NCBI GenBank assembly: GCA_029252405.1
Contig: JAQXBM010000074.1
Coordinates: 124,001 to 188,000, forward strand
Direction: 5' to 3'
Source of the DNA: Crocinitomicaceae bacterium
Lineage (GTDB): Bacteria; Bacteroidota; Bacteroidia; Flavobacteriales_D; Crocinitomicaceae
Length of the DNA: 64,000 nt
The notes beneath the pieces were generated by a model that worked only from the letters and a program-made list of their open reading frames with translations, ran no database searches and had not been told where the DNA came from. The translations under genes and the position numbers were made by a program. Shown here piece after piece: positions 1-8,484 of this stretch. Each line of letters opens with the position of its first letter. Positions within the stretch are counted from its first letter, which is position 1.

Positions 1-1349
1 ACCAAGTTAATCTGTACTTGAACTTGTCAGGGGAAAGTAACATTCGACTCAGCTTTTGGTGGGCAGAATGGAACGATGAATCGGAAGCTCAAGATGGCGT
101 ATTCGTTTCGGACGATAACGGTTTAACATTCACGAAAGTGCTCGATCTACCTGGAGCAGCATACACGGATTTAGTGTACACGCATTTCGATATGAGTATC
201 GACAGCATCAACGCGGTTCATGGATTGACAATGAGTTCTCAGTACATCGTCCGTTTTCAGCAATACGATAATTACTATTTTGCAGGAGGAAACGATGGCC
301 ACCTTTACGATGATGTTTCAGTGTATCCAGTTTGTGGATCGAGTTCGTCAATTTCGGAGTCTGCATGTACTTCTTACACGACACCAAGTGGAGATGAAAC
401 GTACACAGCCAGCGGGATTTACATGGATACTATTCCAAATGCCGTTGGTTGCGATAGCTTGATTACAATCGACCTAACGATAAATGCATCTTCGGCTTCC
501 ATTGCTGAGCAATCTTGTGGGGCTTACACAGCACCAGATGGAATGACGTATTCTACAACAGGAATTTACACAGCAATTATTCCTAATTCACAAGGATGTG
601 ATTCTACAATCACGATTGATTTACAAGTCAATCAACCCAGTTCGAATTCAATTACCGAAAGTGTTTGTGATACTTACACAGCGCCAGACGGAATGACCTA
701 CACTGCTAGTGGGAACTACACGGCAATCATTCCAAATGGAGTAGGTTGCGATAGTACGATCACAATTGACTTAACAGTTAACACTGCCTCAACAACGAAC
801 ATTACAGAGAACATTTGTTCAGGTTCGAGTTATACCGCTCCTGATGGTATGATTTACGACTCGACAGGAACCTACACCGCGCTCATTCAGAGTAGTGCTG
901 GATGTGATAGCACAATCGTTATTGATCTATCAGTAAACACGGCGACAAGTTCAACGGTCTCGGAAACAGCTTTGGATAGTTATACTGTTCCAAGTGGAGA
1001 TGAAACGTATACCCAAAGCGGGACTTACATGGACACGATTCTTAATTCAAACGGTTGTGACAGCATTATTACAATCAACTTAACGGTCGAGTACACAGAT
1101 CTGGAAGAGTTGAACACTTCTAATATTTCAGTTTACCCGAATCCAACATCTGGAATGGTTCACCTCGAAGGAATCGACGAGTTGACAGGAGTTGCATCAA
1201 TTCAAATTTTCGATAGTCGCGGTCGTTTAGTTGCAACGCTGGATGAAGTTACTGAAACATTGAATTTGCATGGAGTAGAGTCGGGAACCTACCTGGTTAT
1301 GATCCATCACGAAAATGGAACGGAGAGAATTCCGGTAGTGAAGAAATAA
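1..1349 (+). CDS. T9SS-exported repeat adhesin-like protein (5' truncated)
   Basis: The reading frame is open to the first base, so the true start lies upstream; a TTG at 18 is only an internal codon. The first ~105 visible residues look like a beta-sandwich (WWAEWNDESE, YFAGGNDGHLYDDVSVY), similar to MAM or jelly-roll domains. Five tandem repeats of about 43 residues follow, each with the pattern (S/T)E..C..Y..PSG/PDG.TY..(S/T)G.Y...I....GCDS.I.I.L.V. The last ~75 residues form a type A T9SS sorting domain (VYPNPTSGMVHLEG ... GTYLVMI). It is therefore expected to cross the outer membrane and be anchored or released at the surface. The fifth repeat lacks the first cysteine (TALDSY where the others have C). 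Binding target unknown. Confidence 0.85.
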   Translation, partial: QVNLYLNLSGESNIRLSFWWAEWNDESEAQDGVFVSDDNGLTFTKVLDLPGAAYTDLVYTHFDMSIDSINAVHGLTMSSQYIVRFQQYDNYYFAGGNDGHLYDDVSVYPVCGSSSSISESACTSYTTPSGDETYTASGIYMDTIPNAVGCDSLITIDLTINASSASIAEQSCGAYTAPDGMTYSTTGIYTAIIPNSQGCDSTITIDLQVNQPSSNSITESVCDTYTAPDGMTYTASGNYTAIIPNGVGCDSTITIDLTVNTASTTNITENICSGSSYTAPDGMIYDSTGTYTALIQSSAGCDSTIVIDLSVNTATSSTVSETALDSYTVPSGDETYTQSGTYMDTILNSNGCDSIITINLTVEYTDLEELNTSNISVYPNPTSGMVHLEGIDELTGVASIQIFDSRGRLVATLDEVTETLNLHGVESGTYLVMIHHENGTERIPVVKK

Positions 1350-1382
1350 TCTCTTATCTGAGAATAATATCACATAAGCATG

Positions 1383-1420
1383 AACACCGTTGAAATCAAA
1401 CTTCAGCGGTGTTTTTGTTT
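1383..1420 (+). terminator. Rho-independent terminator
   Basis: A stem of AACACCGTTGAA with TTCAGCGGTGTT and a 6-7 base loop is followed by a T-rich tract (tttttgttt). It lies 33 bases after the stop of the repeat protein and separates it from the next exported-protein gene. Confidence 0.8.
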
Positions 1421-1509
1421 CTTAGAGTTGTATATTTTTCAATGTAATTTGTTTTTTTTTGAGCGTCTATTGCCATATTATTTTGATCTTAGAATGAAAT
1501 AGCCACTCT

Positions 1510-2526
1510 ATGAAATATTTGATCTTAATCAGTACATTATTTTTTTCTATTAGCGCCTTCGCTCAGCTTAATACGTATACAGGAAACGTTGGGTTCGTGA
1601 TTAATCCTGGGTTTTTAGGGCCAAATTATCAGCTTTCAAATGTTCAATATACCGGGCATCCACAGGCGATTGGATCCTTTATTTGCGATTCGTGTAATCT
1701 GAATTTAGAAAAGGGAGTGATTCTCACGACGGGAGCGATTGAAACGGACAGCGGTCCGCAAGGCCCAAATGACAATCCAGCAGCAGCCATAGCCAACGGT
1801 TATGGAGGAACGAGTTTGATCAATGATTCATACAACGCTGCCGTTCTTGAATTCGACATTTATTCCTTCGTTGATACGATTCAATTTCGATACGTTTTCG
1901 GCTCTGACGAATATCCTGAATACGTTGGAAGTCAATTCAATGATCAGTTTAGAATCTTCATCGAAGGACCAGGAATAGTTGGAATTCAAGACCTAAATTA
2001 TATTCCAAGCGGTATTTACGCAGGAATTAACACGATCAATGCACAAACAAATTCGGGCTATTTTGTTGATAATGGTGAAGGATCTACGGCACCAAACAAT
2101 CAATCCGATTATTACATACAGTATGATGGGTTCACGATACCACTTATGGCGAAAGTTGCCGTGCAAGCAGGTCAAACTTATCATCTCACGATCGTTGTTG
2201 CAGATAAAGCTGACCAAATTTTCGATTCAGGCGTGTTTTTAGAACAATGCGAAGAATGCGACTATAACGCGAGTGTACCCAATGATATTTTGAATCAAAT
2301 TTCTTGTTACCCGAATCCGAGTTCTGGAAATGTCACCCTTAAATTTCCTGAGTTGACAAGTTCAGGTGAATTACGCGTCTTGAATTATCTCGGACAGCTT
2401 GTTAGAACAATTGAGGTGTCAAGCGGAGCGACAGAACTCTTCTTGAATGAATTACCAGTAGGGAACTTTGTTCTGGAAATCTCTACAGAGGATGCTATTT
2501 GGAGAGGGAAGGTGAGCGTAGAGTGA
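1510..2526 (+). CDS. Choice-of-anchor L domain protein with T9SS sorting domain
   Basis: This 338-aa protein begins with a clear Sec signal peptide (MKYLILISTLFFSISAFAQ). Residues ~25-250 match the choice-of-anchor L pattern: an early GxGF-like stretch, a GVILTTGAI motif near residue 74, then FRYVFGSDEYPEYV near 125, which is the hallmark of the family. A short Cys pair (CEEC) precedes the C-terminal T9SS type A domain (CYPNPSSGNVTLKF, then GNFVLEIS). It is likely a secreted surface protein; the ligand is unknown. It follows another T9SS cargo gene but has its own 160-base leader and an intervening terminator. Confidence 0.88.
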   Translation: MKYLILISTLFFSISAFAQLNTYTGNVGFVINPGFLGPNYQLSNVQYTGHPQAIGSFICDSCNLNLEKGVILTTGAIETDSGPQGPNDNPAAAIANGYGGTSLINDSYNAAVLEFDIYSFVDTIQFRYVFGSDEYPEYVGSQFNDQFRIFIEGPGIVGIQDLNYIPSGIYAGINTINAQTNSGYFVDNGEGSTAPNNQSDYYIQYDGFTIPLMAKVAVQAGQTYHLTIVVADKADQIFDSGVFLEQCEECDYNASVPNDILNQISCYPNPSSGNVTLKFPELTSSGELRVLNYLGQLVRTIEVSSGATELFLNELPVGNFVLEISTEDAIWRGKVSVE

Positions 2527-2700
2527 TACTCAGAGTGAGTGCGCCCAGTGTGTTCATCACTCGTTGTGCAAATAAAAAAAATGGGTATAAAAAGAAGGAA
2601 GAGCTAGCGCAGCAAGTGAAGACGAGCGACTTCTTCTTCAGAAGAATCAAGCAAGGTAGCTACTTATATCGTCGTACTACTGTTTAGAAAAGTTTAGGCA

Positions 2701-2808
2701 AAAAAAAGAGGGGCAAGCTACTCATATCGCACCGCTACAACCTCCTACCCTTGCTATGTTCCCATCCTGGGGGATTAAGAGGGAGCTGGTCGTATAAGAC
2801 TTACCCCA
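2701..2808 (-). ncRNA. ffs: Bacterial small SRP RNA (4.5S type)
   Basis: Read on the minus strand, the segment contains the apical SRP core CCCCCAGGATGGGAACA followed by AGCAAGGGTAGG. This corresponds to the conserved CAGG..GGAA..AGCA..AGG helix-8 loop bound by Ffh and matches the Bacteroidota style of this RNA. The outer arms (GCTGGGG..., then GTAGCGGTGCGATATGAGTAGC) can pair around it. Transcription ends in a T run (TTGCCCCTCTTTTTTTT). A perfect TAnnTTTG box (TACTTTTG, 2820 down to 2813) sits just before the predicted 5' end. Exact ends are estimated. Confidence 0.82.
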
Positions 2809-2812
2809 GCTG

Positions 2813-2820
2813 CAAAAGTA
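2813..2820 (-). promoter_or_regulatory. -7 promoter box of the SRP RNA
   Basis: TACTTTTG on the minus strand matches the Bacteroidota sigma consensus TAnnTTTG, about 5 bases before the predicted RNA start. No clear -33 TTG box is visible. Confidence 0.6.
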
Positions 2821-3048
2821 GTACTTTAATCGAAATCAGAAAATAAATTCCAAAGGAAATCAATAAAAATATTCAAGCACTAAAAAAGAGCTCATTTCAT
2901 CACACTCAATTGCTGAAAAATGCCCGCGTTTTCTTCCCATCTTTGGCAGCAGAGCAAGCGAAGACAGAGTTCGAGCCAGGAAGGTAAGAAGGCCATGGGT
3001 GCGAAGTCAGCGAAAACAGCATTTGTTCGATAATTCAAAACAGTAGGC

Positions 3049-3090
3049 AAAAAAAAGAGCGCCATTCCGATAGATATCTGAAGGCGCTCC
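3049..3090 (-). terminator. Rho-independent terminator of the ferredoxin gene
   Basis: On the minus strand GAGCGCC and GGCGCTC arms (3083-3089 and 3057-3063) form a GC-rich stem, followed by eight T residues. It begins about 25 bases after the ferredoxin stop. Confidence 0.85.
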
Positions 3091-3113
3091 TTAATGGTAT
3101 CTTTTTACTTGAT

Positions 3114-3461
3114 TTACAAGTGCATGAAATCTTTCTTTGCCAATAATTCATCATCCGATTCTCTGAAATCAGGATCATCAACACAACAATCTACAGGACA
3201 TACAGCCGCGCATTGTGGTTCATCGTGGAACCCAAGACACTCTGTACACTTATCCGTGGCGATGAAGTAAACATCCATATCCACAGGTTCTTGTCCATCG
3301 TCAGCCATCAAATCCTTCCCATCTAGGGTCTGGATCATTCCGGTTAACGAAGTACCATCTGAATATTTCCATTCTGCACCTCCTTCATAAATTGCTGTGT
3401 TTGGGCATTCTGGCTCGCATGCTCCACAATTTATGCACTCGTCTGTGATAATAATTGCCAT
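3114..3461 (-). CDS. Two-cluster 4Fe-4S ferredoxin
   Basis: This 115-aa soluble protein is a low-potential electron carrier. The N-terminal motif [12 protein letters not shown] binds one 4Fe-4S cluster. The second set (CTEC near residue 73, then CAAVCP near 84) has an extra insertion between its cysteines (LGFHDEPQ), as in the Allochromatium/Bacteroidota ferredoxin subgroup. The two motifs are separated by an acidic insert. It is divergent from the LuxC-like acyl-CoA reductase gene, a pairing I recall from other Bacteroidota; shared function is inferred, not shown. It has a TATATTTG promoter box and a strong terminator, so it is probably monocistronic. Confidence 0.9.
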   Translation of the reverse strand: MAIIITDECINCGACEPECPNTAIYEGGAEWKYSDGTSLTGMIQTLDGKDLMADDGQEPVDMDVYFIATDKCTECLGFHDEPQCAAVCPVDCCVDDPDFRESDDELLAKKDFMHL

Positions 3462-3481
3462 TTGTATTCTTTTATTTTGTG

Positions 3482-3489
3482 CAAATATA
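3482..3489 (-). promoter_or_regulatory. -7 promoter box of the ferredoxin gene
   Basis: TATATTTG on the minus strand fits TAnnTTTG and lies 20 bases before the ferredoxin ATG, giving a predicted leader of roughly 14 bases. Confidence 0.55.
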
Positions 3490-3563
3490 CGAGCATTGTA
3501 CTATTCTGAAGTCAATTAAATTTAAAAAATCGTTAAGTCATAGGAAAAATCATTCAAGCGGAA

Positions 3564-3571
3564 TACTTTTG
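3564..3571 (+). promoter_or_regulatory. -7 promoter box directly before a GTG start
   Basis: TACTTTTG fits TAnnTTTG and ends only 4 bases before the GTG at 3576. Transcription starting 4-7 bases after the box would give a leaderless or nearly leaderless mRNA. Confidence 0.55.
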
Positions 3572-3575
3572 TACC

Positions 3576-4622
3576 GTGAAACAGAAGGAAATAGTAAGTG
3601 GATTCGCTCAATTGGGAAAGTTGATGCGGGCATTGGGGAACAACGAAGAGTGGGCAGACTTTACAGTGGGTGTTACGGAATCGGAATACGAATCCCTGAT
3701 CGGAATAATTAACCGTCAATTTTCCTACAACGGCTGGTTTACAAAAGAAAATGTCCGTAAAGCATTGCTTAATTTAGGAGATCAACTCACCGAAGAAAAC
3801 CTAACAAATTGGACTTCAAATTACAGTTTCTCGGAAAATCAGAAGCGCATTGGAATCATCATGGCGGGAAACATTCCTTTGGTTGGATTTCACGATTTTC
3901 TTTGTACACTCTGTTCTGGAAACAAAGCTGTTTGTAAACTCAGCTCAAATGACAAAACATTACTTCCAGCACTGGCGGCTCATTTAATTGAGTTTTGCCC
4001 CTCCTTAAAAGAACGCATTGAATTTAGTGGAGGTAAAATAGGGGAGATGGATGGTGTAATCGCCACTGGAAGTGATAATTCCATCAAATACTTCGAACAA
4101 TATTTTGGGAAATATCCACACATTTTCCGAAAGAACAGAACATCAGTCGCTGTTTTGGATGGAACAGAATCGAAGGAAGATTTGAATCGTTTGGGAGAAG
4201 ACATTTTCTCGTACTTCGGTTTGGGATGCCGTAACGTATCTCATTTGTTTGTACCTCAAGACTTTGAATTGAGTCATTTCTTCGAAGCAATTGTACCTTA
4301 CGGAGATATCATTCACAACAACAAATACGGAAATAACTACGATTATCACCGTGCCGTATACCTGATGAATCAAATTCCTTTGCTCGATAACAACTTCGTG
4401 CTGCTTCGAGAATCAGAAGATTTGTTTTCTCCTTTGGCCATCATTCATTTTGAGCGATACCAAGACATGAATTCAGTAAAAGAGAAGTTGTCCGATAATG
4501 AAGAAAACATCCAAGTGATTGTTGGAAATGGTTTTGAGTCTTTTGGTTCATCTCAAATTCCAACGCTATCGGATTACGCGGACGGAGTAGACGTGATGAA
4601 ATGGCTCGGGAGTATTTCGTGA
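3576..4622 (+). CDS. LuxC-like acyl-CoA reductase
   Basis: This 348-aa protein resembles the LuxC/acyl-CoA reductase family, NAD(P)H-dependent enzymes of the aldehyde dehydrogenase superfamily that reduce acyl-CoA to aldehyde. Visible features are the nucleotide-binding segment GIIMAGNIPLVGFHDFL near residue 93 and FGLGCRNVSHLFVP near 215, whose cysteine is the likely acyl-thioester nucleophile. The length is shorter than classical LuxC (~480 aa), as is normal for the Bacteroidota form. The start is GTG, supported by the promoter box ending 4 bases upstream. Its divergent neighbour is a ferredoxin. No luciferase genes are present, so the natural substrate is unknown. Confidence 0.8.
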   Translation: MKQKEIVSGFAQLGKLMRALGNNEEWADFTVGVTESEYESLIGIINRQFSYNGWFTKENVRKALLNLGDQLTEENLTNWTSNYSFSENQKRIGIIMAGNIPLVGFHDFLCTLCSGNKAVCKLSSNDKTLLPALAAHLIEFCPSLKERIEFSGGKIGEMDGVIATGSDNSIKYFEQYFGKYPHIFRKNRTSVAVLDGTESKEDLNRLGEDIFSYFGLGCRNVSHLFVPQDFELSHFFEAIVPYGDIIHNNKYGNNYDYHRAVYLMNQIPLLDNNFVLLRESEDLFSPLAIIHFERYQDMNSVKEKLSDNEENIQVIVGNGFESFGSSQIPTLSDYADGVDVMKWLGSIS

Positions 4623-4680
4623 TAGTCTAATCATTTTCTTATATTAGTCGTAAACTCCTTAACACGACTCAACGTTATTT

Positions 4681-6633
4681 ATGCCTACGCTGTCTCAAAA
4701 TGCGGTACTCGCAGAATATTTAATCAAGAATTCACTGGACTTTATTGGCTCTGCTGATGCGGAAGAGAATATTATTGAATATAATCCTGCGGCACTTAGA
4801 GCATTCGGCTATACCTTGGAAGAAATGGTTCTGCTTGACGTGTGTGAGTTGTATATTACCAACGAAGAATACGAGCGCGTAGTTCAAGCCTTGGATGAAA
4901 AAGGAGAGTTTTCTGGTGAAGTGATCAATAAACGCAAGAACGGAGAACCATTTACGTGCTACCTCTCAGCGAATATACTTTACAACGACGATGGAGAATT
5001 GATTGGAAGTATGGGGGTGTCAAGAGACATTTCTTACGAAAAAGAACTAACCAAAAAACTTGAAGTCCAGAATGAAAAGAATGCGAAACTAATCGATGAG
5101 TTGGTCAGTTTGTCGCGCATTGCTACGAACGTTTCCAACGGCGTTGTGATTACAACTCCAGAAGGACGTATGAAATGGTGTAACGATAGTTTCTCTCGAA
5201 TTACAGGCTATTCACATAACGAATTGATTGGGCATAAACCCAGCGAATTGTTTCGAGTTCCACATTTCTACATTGAAACGTTCAATGAACTTACCAAGGA
5301 TGGACCGAATTCTGATGAACCCATTCAAGTTCCTCATTATCATAAGGAAGGGCACCTTTATTGGATGCTCGTGGAGTCAACACCAGTGTACGATGATGAA
5401 GGAAATCTGACAGAGATAATTGAGGTGTGTACCGAGATAACTGACCAGAAGAAGGCTGAAATGGCACTTGTTGAAAGTGAAGCAAACTTCCGCCAGATGT
5501 CCGAAACCATTGAGGATGTTTTCTTTTTGTACAATGTATTAGACAAACAATACGAATACGTGAGTCCAAATTCACAAGACATGCTTGGAGTAGATCCAGA
5601 GTTCTTCTACGCAGGAAAAGCGTATTTGAACAAGTTTGTTTTGGCTGATGATCGACACATTATTCGGCGAGGGCGTTTGGACATTATGAGCGGTAATTCA
5701 TACGATATCGAATACAGGGTGTCTGTTGAAGGCCAGATTCGATGGTTGCGCGAACGAGCATTTCCCGTGAGAGCTGTCGATGGACAAATCATTAAGGGAT
5801 CCGGCGTCGTTTCTGATATCACAATCTTGAAACGTGATCAAGAACTTTTGGATATTCAGAACAGAAATATTGCCGAGAGCATTACCTATGCGAAGCGCAT
5901 CCAGAGTTCTACTTTGCAAAGTGAATCAGACATTCGAAAAATATTTAAGGATTCGTTCCTCTACTTTTTGCCTAAAGGCGAATTGAGTGGAGATTTTTAC
6001 ATCGCCGATTATGTAAATTCTAAGGATGATACACGACAACTGCCTGTCTTCTTTATTGGAGATTGCACAGGACACGGAGTACCTGGGGCGATTTTAAGTA
6101 TTCTTTGTCTCAGTTTGGCGCGGCAGACAATGAGAAGTCGAAAGATTCATTCACCAGCCGGAGCGCTCGCTTTTATTCGAAGAAGACTCATTAAAATATT
6201 CCATTCAGACCAAGCAAGGCAGATTAATGATGGAATGGATGCAGGTTTTGGAATCGTTGATGAAGAGAACAAACGCGTTCTTTATTCTGGTGCGAATTTG
6301 AGTGTTTTGGTTTTGAGAAAGGGCAAATGGCTGGAGATCGAAGGTTCTAAGCAACACGTTGGATACGTAGCTGACCCAAGTCCGTTCAAAGACGTCAGCT
6401 TCGATTATGAGTCAGGAGATCAGTTGTACCTGTTTACAGATGGATTTGTTGATCAGTTCGGAGGAGAAAACAACAAAAAGTATTTGAAGCGTAGATTGAA
6501 GCAATTCATCTCATCAATTGCTGACGAACCAATGAAAAAACAACGAAAGTTGATCGAAAAAGAATTCCATTCATGGAAAGGAAGGGAAGAGCAGACAGAT
6601 GATATCTGTTGTTTCGGTTTGAAACTCGATTAA
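4681..6633 (+). CDS. Triple-PAS sensor with SpoIIE-type PP2C phosphatase
   Basis: This 650-aa protein is a cytoplasmic signalling phosphatase. There are three PAS domains, at about residues 8-122 ([20 protein letters not shown] ... [10 protein letters not shown]), 140-262 ([19 protein letters not shown]) and 265-392 (ending GSGVVSDIT). A helical linker leads to a SpoIIE/PP2C domain at ~405-650 with the metal motifs [19 protein letters not shown] and [14 protein letters not shown], ending in [10 protein letters not shown]. Members usually dephosphorylate an anti-sigma-factor antagonist or similar target; no such partner gene is adjacent. There is no membrane segment. The 3' end overlaps the convergent TerB-DnaJ gene by 4 bases. 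Confidence 0.9.
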   Translation: MPTLSQNAVLAEYLIKNSLDFIGSADAEENIIEYNPAALRAFGYTLEEMVLLDVCELYITNEEYERVVQALDEKGEFSGEVINKRKNGEPFTCYLSANILYNDDGELIGSMGVSRDISYEKELTKKLEVQNEKNAKLIDELVSLSRIATNVSNGVVITTPEGRMKWCNDSFSRITGYSHNELIGHKPSELFRVPHFYIETFNELTKDGPNSDEPIQVPHYHKEGHLYWMLVESTPVYDDEGNLTEIIEVCTEITDQKKAEMALVESEANFRQMSETIEDVFFLYNVLDKQYEYVSPNSQDMLGVDPEFFYAGKAYLNKFVLADDRHIIRRGRLDIMSGNSYDIEYRVSVEGQIRWLRERAFPVRAVDGQIIKGSGVVSDITILKRDQELLDIQNRNIAESITYAKRIQSSTLQSESDIRKIFKDSFLYFLPKGELSGDFYIADYVNSKDDTRQLPVFFIGDCTGHGVPGAILSILCLSLARQTMRSRKIHSPAGALAFIRRRLIKIFHSDQARQINDGMDAGFGIVDEENKRVLYSGANLSVLVLRKGKWLEIEGSKQHVGYVADPSPFKDVSFDYESGDQLYLFTDGFVDQFGGENNKKYLKRRLKQFISSIADEPMKKQRKLIEKEFHSWKGREEQTDDICCFGLKLD

Positions 6634-7526
6634 TTCTTGAATTCCAATAACAGTTCGTACGCCAACTGAATCTTGATAAAGCGTTCTTCTGCAATTTTCT
6701 GCTGACTTTCACTTTCTCCTGCAAATCGATCAGGATGATGCACCTTCGCCAAACTTCGGTATGCCTTTTTGATTTCATCAACGGATGCATTCACCGAAAC
6801 GCCCAGTACTTTTGCCGCTTTTTCACGTTTATATTGACCTCTTGGCTTACTTGATGCCGCTCGCCTTCTGCTGTGTTGCTCCTGCTCTCGGTTGAACGCG
6901 TCCTCATACTTCGTATACATCGCCATGATGCTATCGAAATCTTTTCGAGTGACGTCCAACTGATCCGCCACTTGAAGTAGGTATTGCTTTTCCCTCGGAT
7001 TGATGCTCCCGTCAACAGCGCTTAATCCTACCAGAAAATAGAGAAGTTGAGAGCGCTGCGAGTTGGAGCGCAGATTTTTTTTGAGCCAAGGTGTAATCGT
7101 ACTCAGGTGAACAGGATGATGAAACGAACCGTTCAAAGCTTCGGTGATATCGACGTAGGCATTTTCGAAATGACGCTCAAAATACCGATGCAGGTAGGTT
7201 ATTTTTCCTTTGAGGTCATCTGTGTCTTTGCGAAGCATCAGTCCTCCCAAACGTATGTATGCTTGCAATAAAGTGTCTTCATTAAATGCTTGCCTCCCAT
7301 CAAAAACACCTGAATCCCATTTTGTCTTGGAATGCCTGTAGTTGAATTTTGAATGTATCACTAACAGGATAACGACTCCAATAAAACTTAAGAAGGTGGG
7401 AACTCCGTTGGCCTCGCGTAGTGTTTCGAGTTCCTTGCCAGGAGGGCTGCTGTGATAAATGACAAAGGCCGGCAAAAAAACGAGCGGAACTGCTAAGAGG
7501 TAAAGTATGAATTTTGGGAACTTCAT
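6630..7526 (-). CDS. Membrane-anchored TerB-DnaJ protein (copy 1)
   Basis: This 298-aa protein has two N-terminal membrane segments (about residues 5-25 and 43-60), a TerB-like helical domain (~85-215, with [17 protein letters not shown]) and a C-terminal J-domain (~232-298) with the HPD signature ([10 protein letters not shown]). That order resembles DjlA, a membrane J-protein that recruits DnaK. The next gene is a close paralogue, nearly identical from the TerB domain onwards, which points to a recent tandem duplication with faster change in the membrane part. It lies head-to-tail after the paralogue and converges with the PAS-phosphatase gene. Confidence 0.85.
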   Translation of the reverse strand: MKFPKFILYLLAVPLVFLPAFVIYHSSPPGKELETLREANGVPTFLSFIGVVILLVIHSKFNYRHSKTKWDSGVFDGRQAFNEDTLLQAYIRLGGLMLRKDTDDLKGKITYLHRYFERHFENAYVDITEALNGSFHHPVHLSTITPWLKKNLRSNSQRSQLLYFLVGLSAVDGSINPREKQYLLQVADQLDVTRKDFDSIMAMYTKYEDAFNREQEQHSRRRAASSKPRGQYKREKAAKVLGVSVNASVDEIKKAYRSLAKVHHPDRFAGESESQQKIAEERFIKIQLAYELLLEFKN

Positions 7527-7567
7527 TTATTCGTTAAAGTTAGCAATTCACTCAAGGTTGGAGTTCG

Positions 7568-8482
7568 TTAGTTTTTATACTCGAGCAGTTGTTCGTACGC
7601 TAACTGAATCTTAATGAAGCGTTCCTCCGCAATTTTTTGTTGACTTTCACTTTCTCCTGCAAATCGATCAGGATGATGCACTTTTGCTAAACTGCGATAC
7701 GCCTTTTTGATTTCATCAATGGAAGCATTCACAGAGATGCCTAGTACTTTCGCCGCCTTTTCACGTTTATATTGACCTCGTGGTTTACTTGACGCGGTCC
7801 GCCTTCTGCTGTGCTGCTGTTGTTCCCTATTGAACGCGTCTTCATACTTCGTATACATCGCCATGATGCTATCATAGTCTTTTCTGGTGATGTCGAGTTG
7901 TTCAGCAACTTGCAACAAGAACCGCTTTTCTCGTGGGTTGATGCTTCCATCAACCGAGGCTAATCCTGCAAGAAAATAGAGGAGCTGTGAGCGTTGAGAA
8001 TTGGAACGAAGATTTGTTCTGAGCCAGGGAGTGATGATTTTAAGATCAACTGGATTGTGAAATGCTCCGTTAAGAGAAGTCGACAAATCTTTAGCATAGG
8101 AATTCTCAAAATGACGCTCAAAATAGCGGTGCAAATAGCCCAATTTGCCTTTTAAATCAGAAGTATCTTGTCGCAGCATCAATGCACCTAGTCGAATGTA
8201 AGATTGAAGTAGGGAATCTTCCGAAAACCCTTGATCATTTCGAAATACACCCGAATTCCACTTCTCGTTTGATTTTTTGTAGGAAACATTCATGTAAATA
8301 AGCGCCCCGATAATAAGCAACGCAATGAAGAAAAAGGTGGGGAATCCCGGCGATGAGAACAAATCACCAAGTCCTCTGCCATCTTTGTCTTTGCCGCTAA
8401 ACATCAAGATGGCAACTGGGATGAATACTCCGAGCAACACGAGATTGTAAATCCAATTGGATTCCTTCTTCGGTTTACCCAT
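7568..8482 (-). CDS. Membrane-anchored TerB-DnaJ protein (copy 2)
   Basis: This 304-aa protein has two N-terminal membrane segments (~12-28 and 48-66), a TerB-like domain (~90-222, [20 protein letters not shown]) and a C-terminal J-domain with HPD ([10 protein letters not shown]). The predicted role is as a membrane co-chaperone stimulating DnaK, by analogy with DjlA. It is only 2 bases downstream of the GH92 gene on the same strand and 41 bases upstream of its paralogue, so the two copies are probably co-transcribed. Most differences between copies fall in the membrane segments and their linkers. Confidence 0.85.
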   Translation of the reverse strand: MGKPKKESNWIYNLVLLGVFIPVAILMFSGKDKDGRGLGDLFSSPGFPTFFFIALLIIGALIYMNVSYKKSNEKWNSGVFRNDQGFSEDSLLQSYIRLGALMLRQDTSDLKGKLGYLHRYFERHFENSYAKDLSTSLNGAFHNPVDLKIITPWLRTNLRSNSQRSQLLYFLAGLASVDGSINPREKRFLLQVAEQLDITRKDYDSIMAMYTKYEDAFNREQQQHSRRRTASSKPRGQYKREKAAKVLGISVNASIDEIKKAYRSLAKVHHPDRFAGESESQQKIAEERFIKIQLAYEQLLEYKN

Positions 8483-8484
8483 CG

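Larger units (their letters stand above)
2527..3113. other. 587-bp gap holding SRP RNA and ferredoxin terminator
   Basis: No convincing protein gene is present; open frames here are short and of poor composition. The gap holds the minus-strand SRP RNA (about 2701-2808) and the terminator of the downstream minus-strand ferredoxin (about 3049-3090). I see nothing in the stretches 2527-2700 and 2860-3045 beyond low-complexity purine-rich DNA. Confidence 0.7.

Noticed and set aside
2499-2687. A 62-aa reading frame after the choice-of-anchor L gene
   Set aside because: It overlaps the end of the real gene and is rich in lysine and arginine with no family resemblance; the region is likely untranslated.
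4681-6633. Possible histidine kinase call for the PAS protein
   Set aside because: There is no HisKA or HATPase domain; the C-terminal motifs are those of SpoIIE/PP2C.
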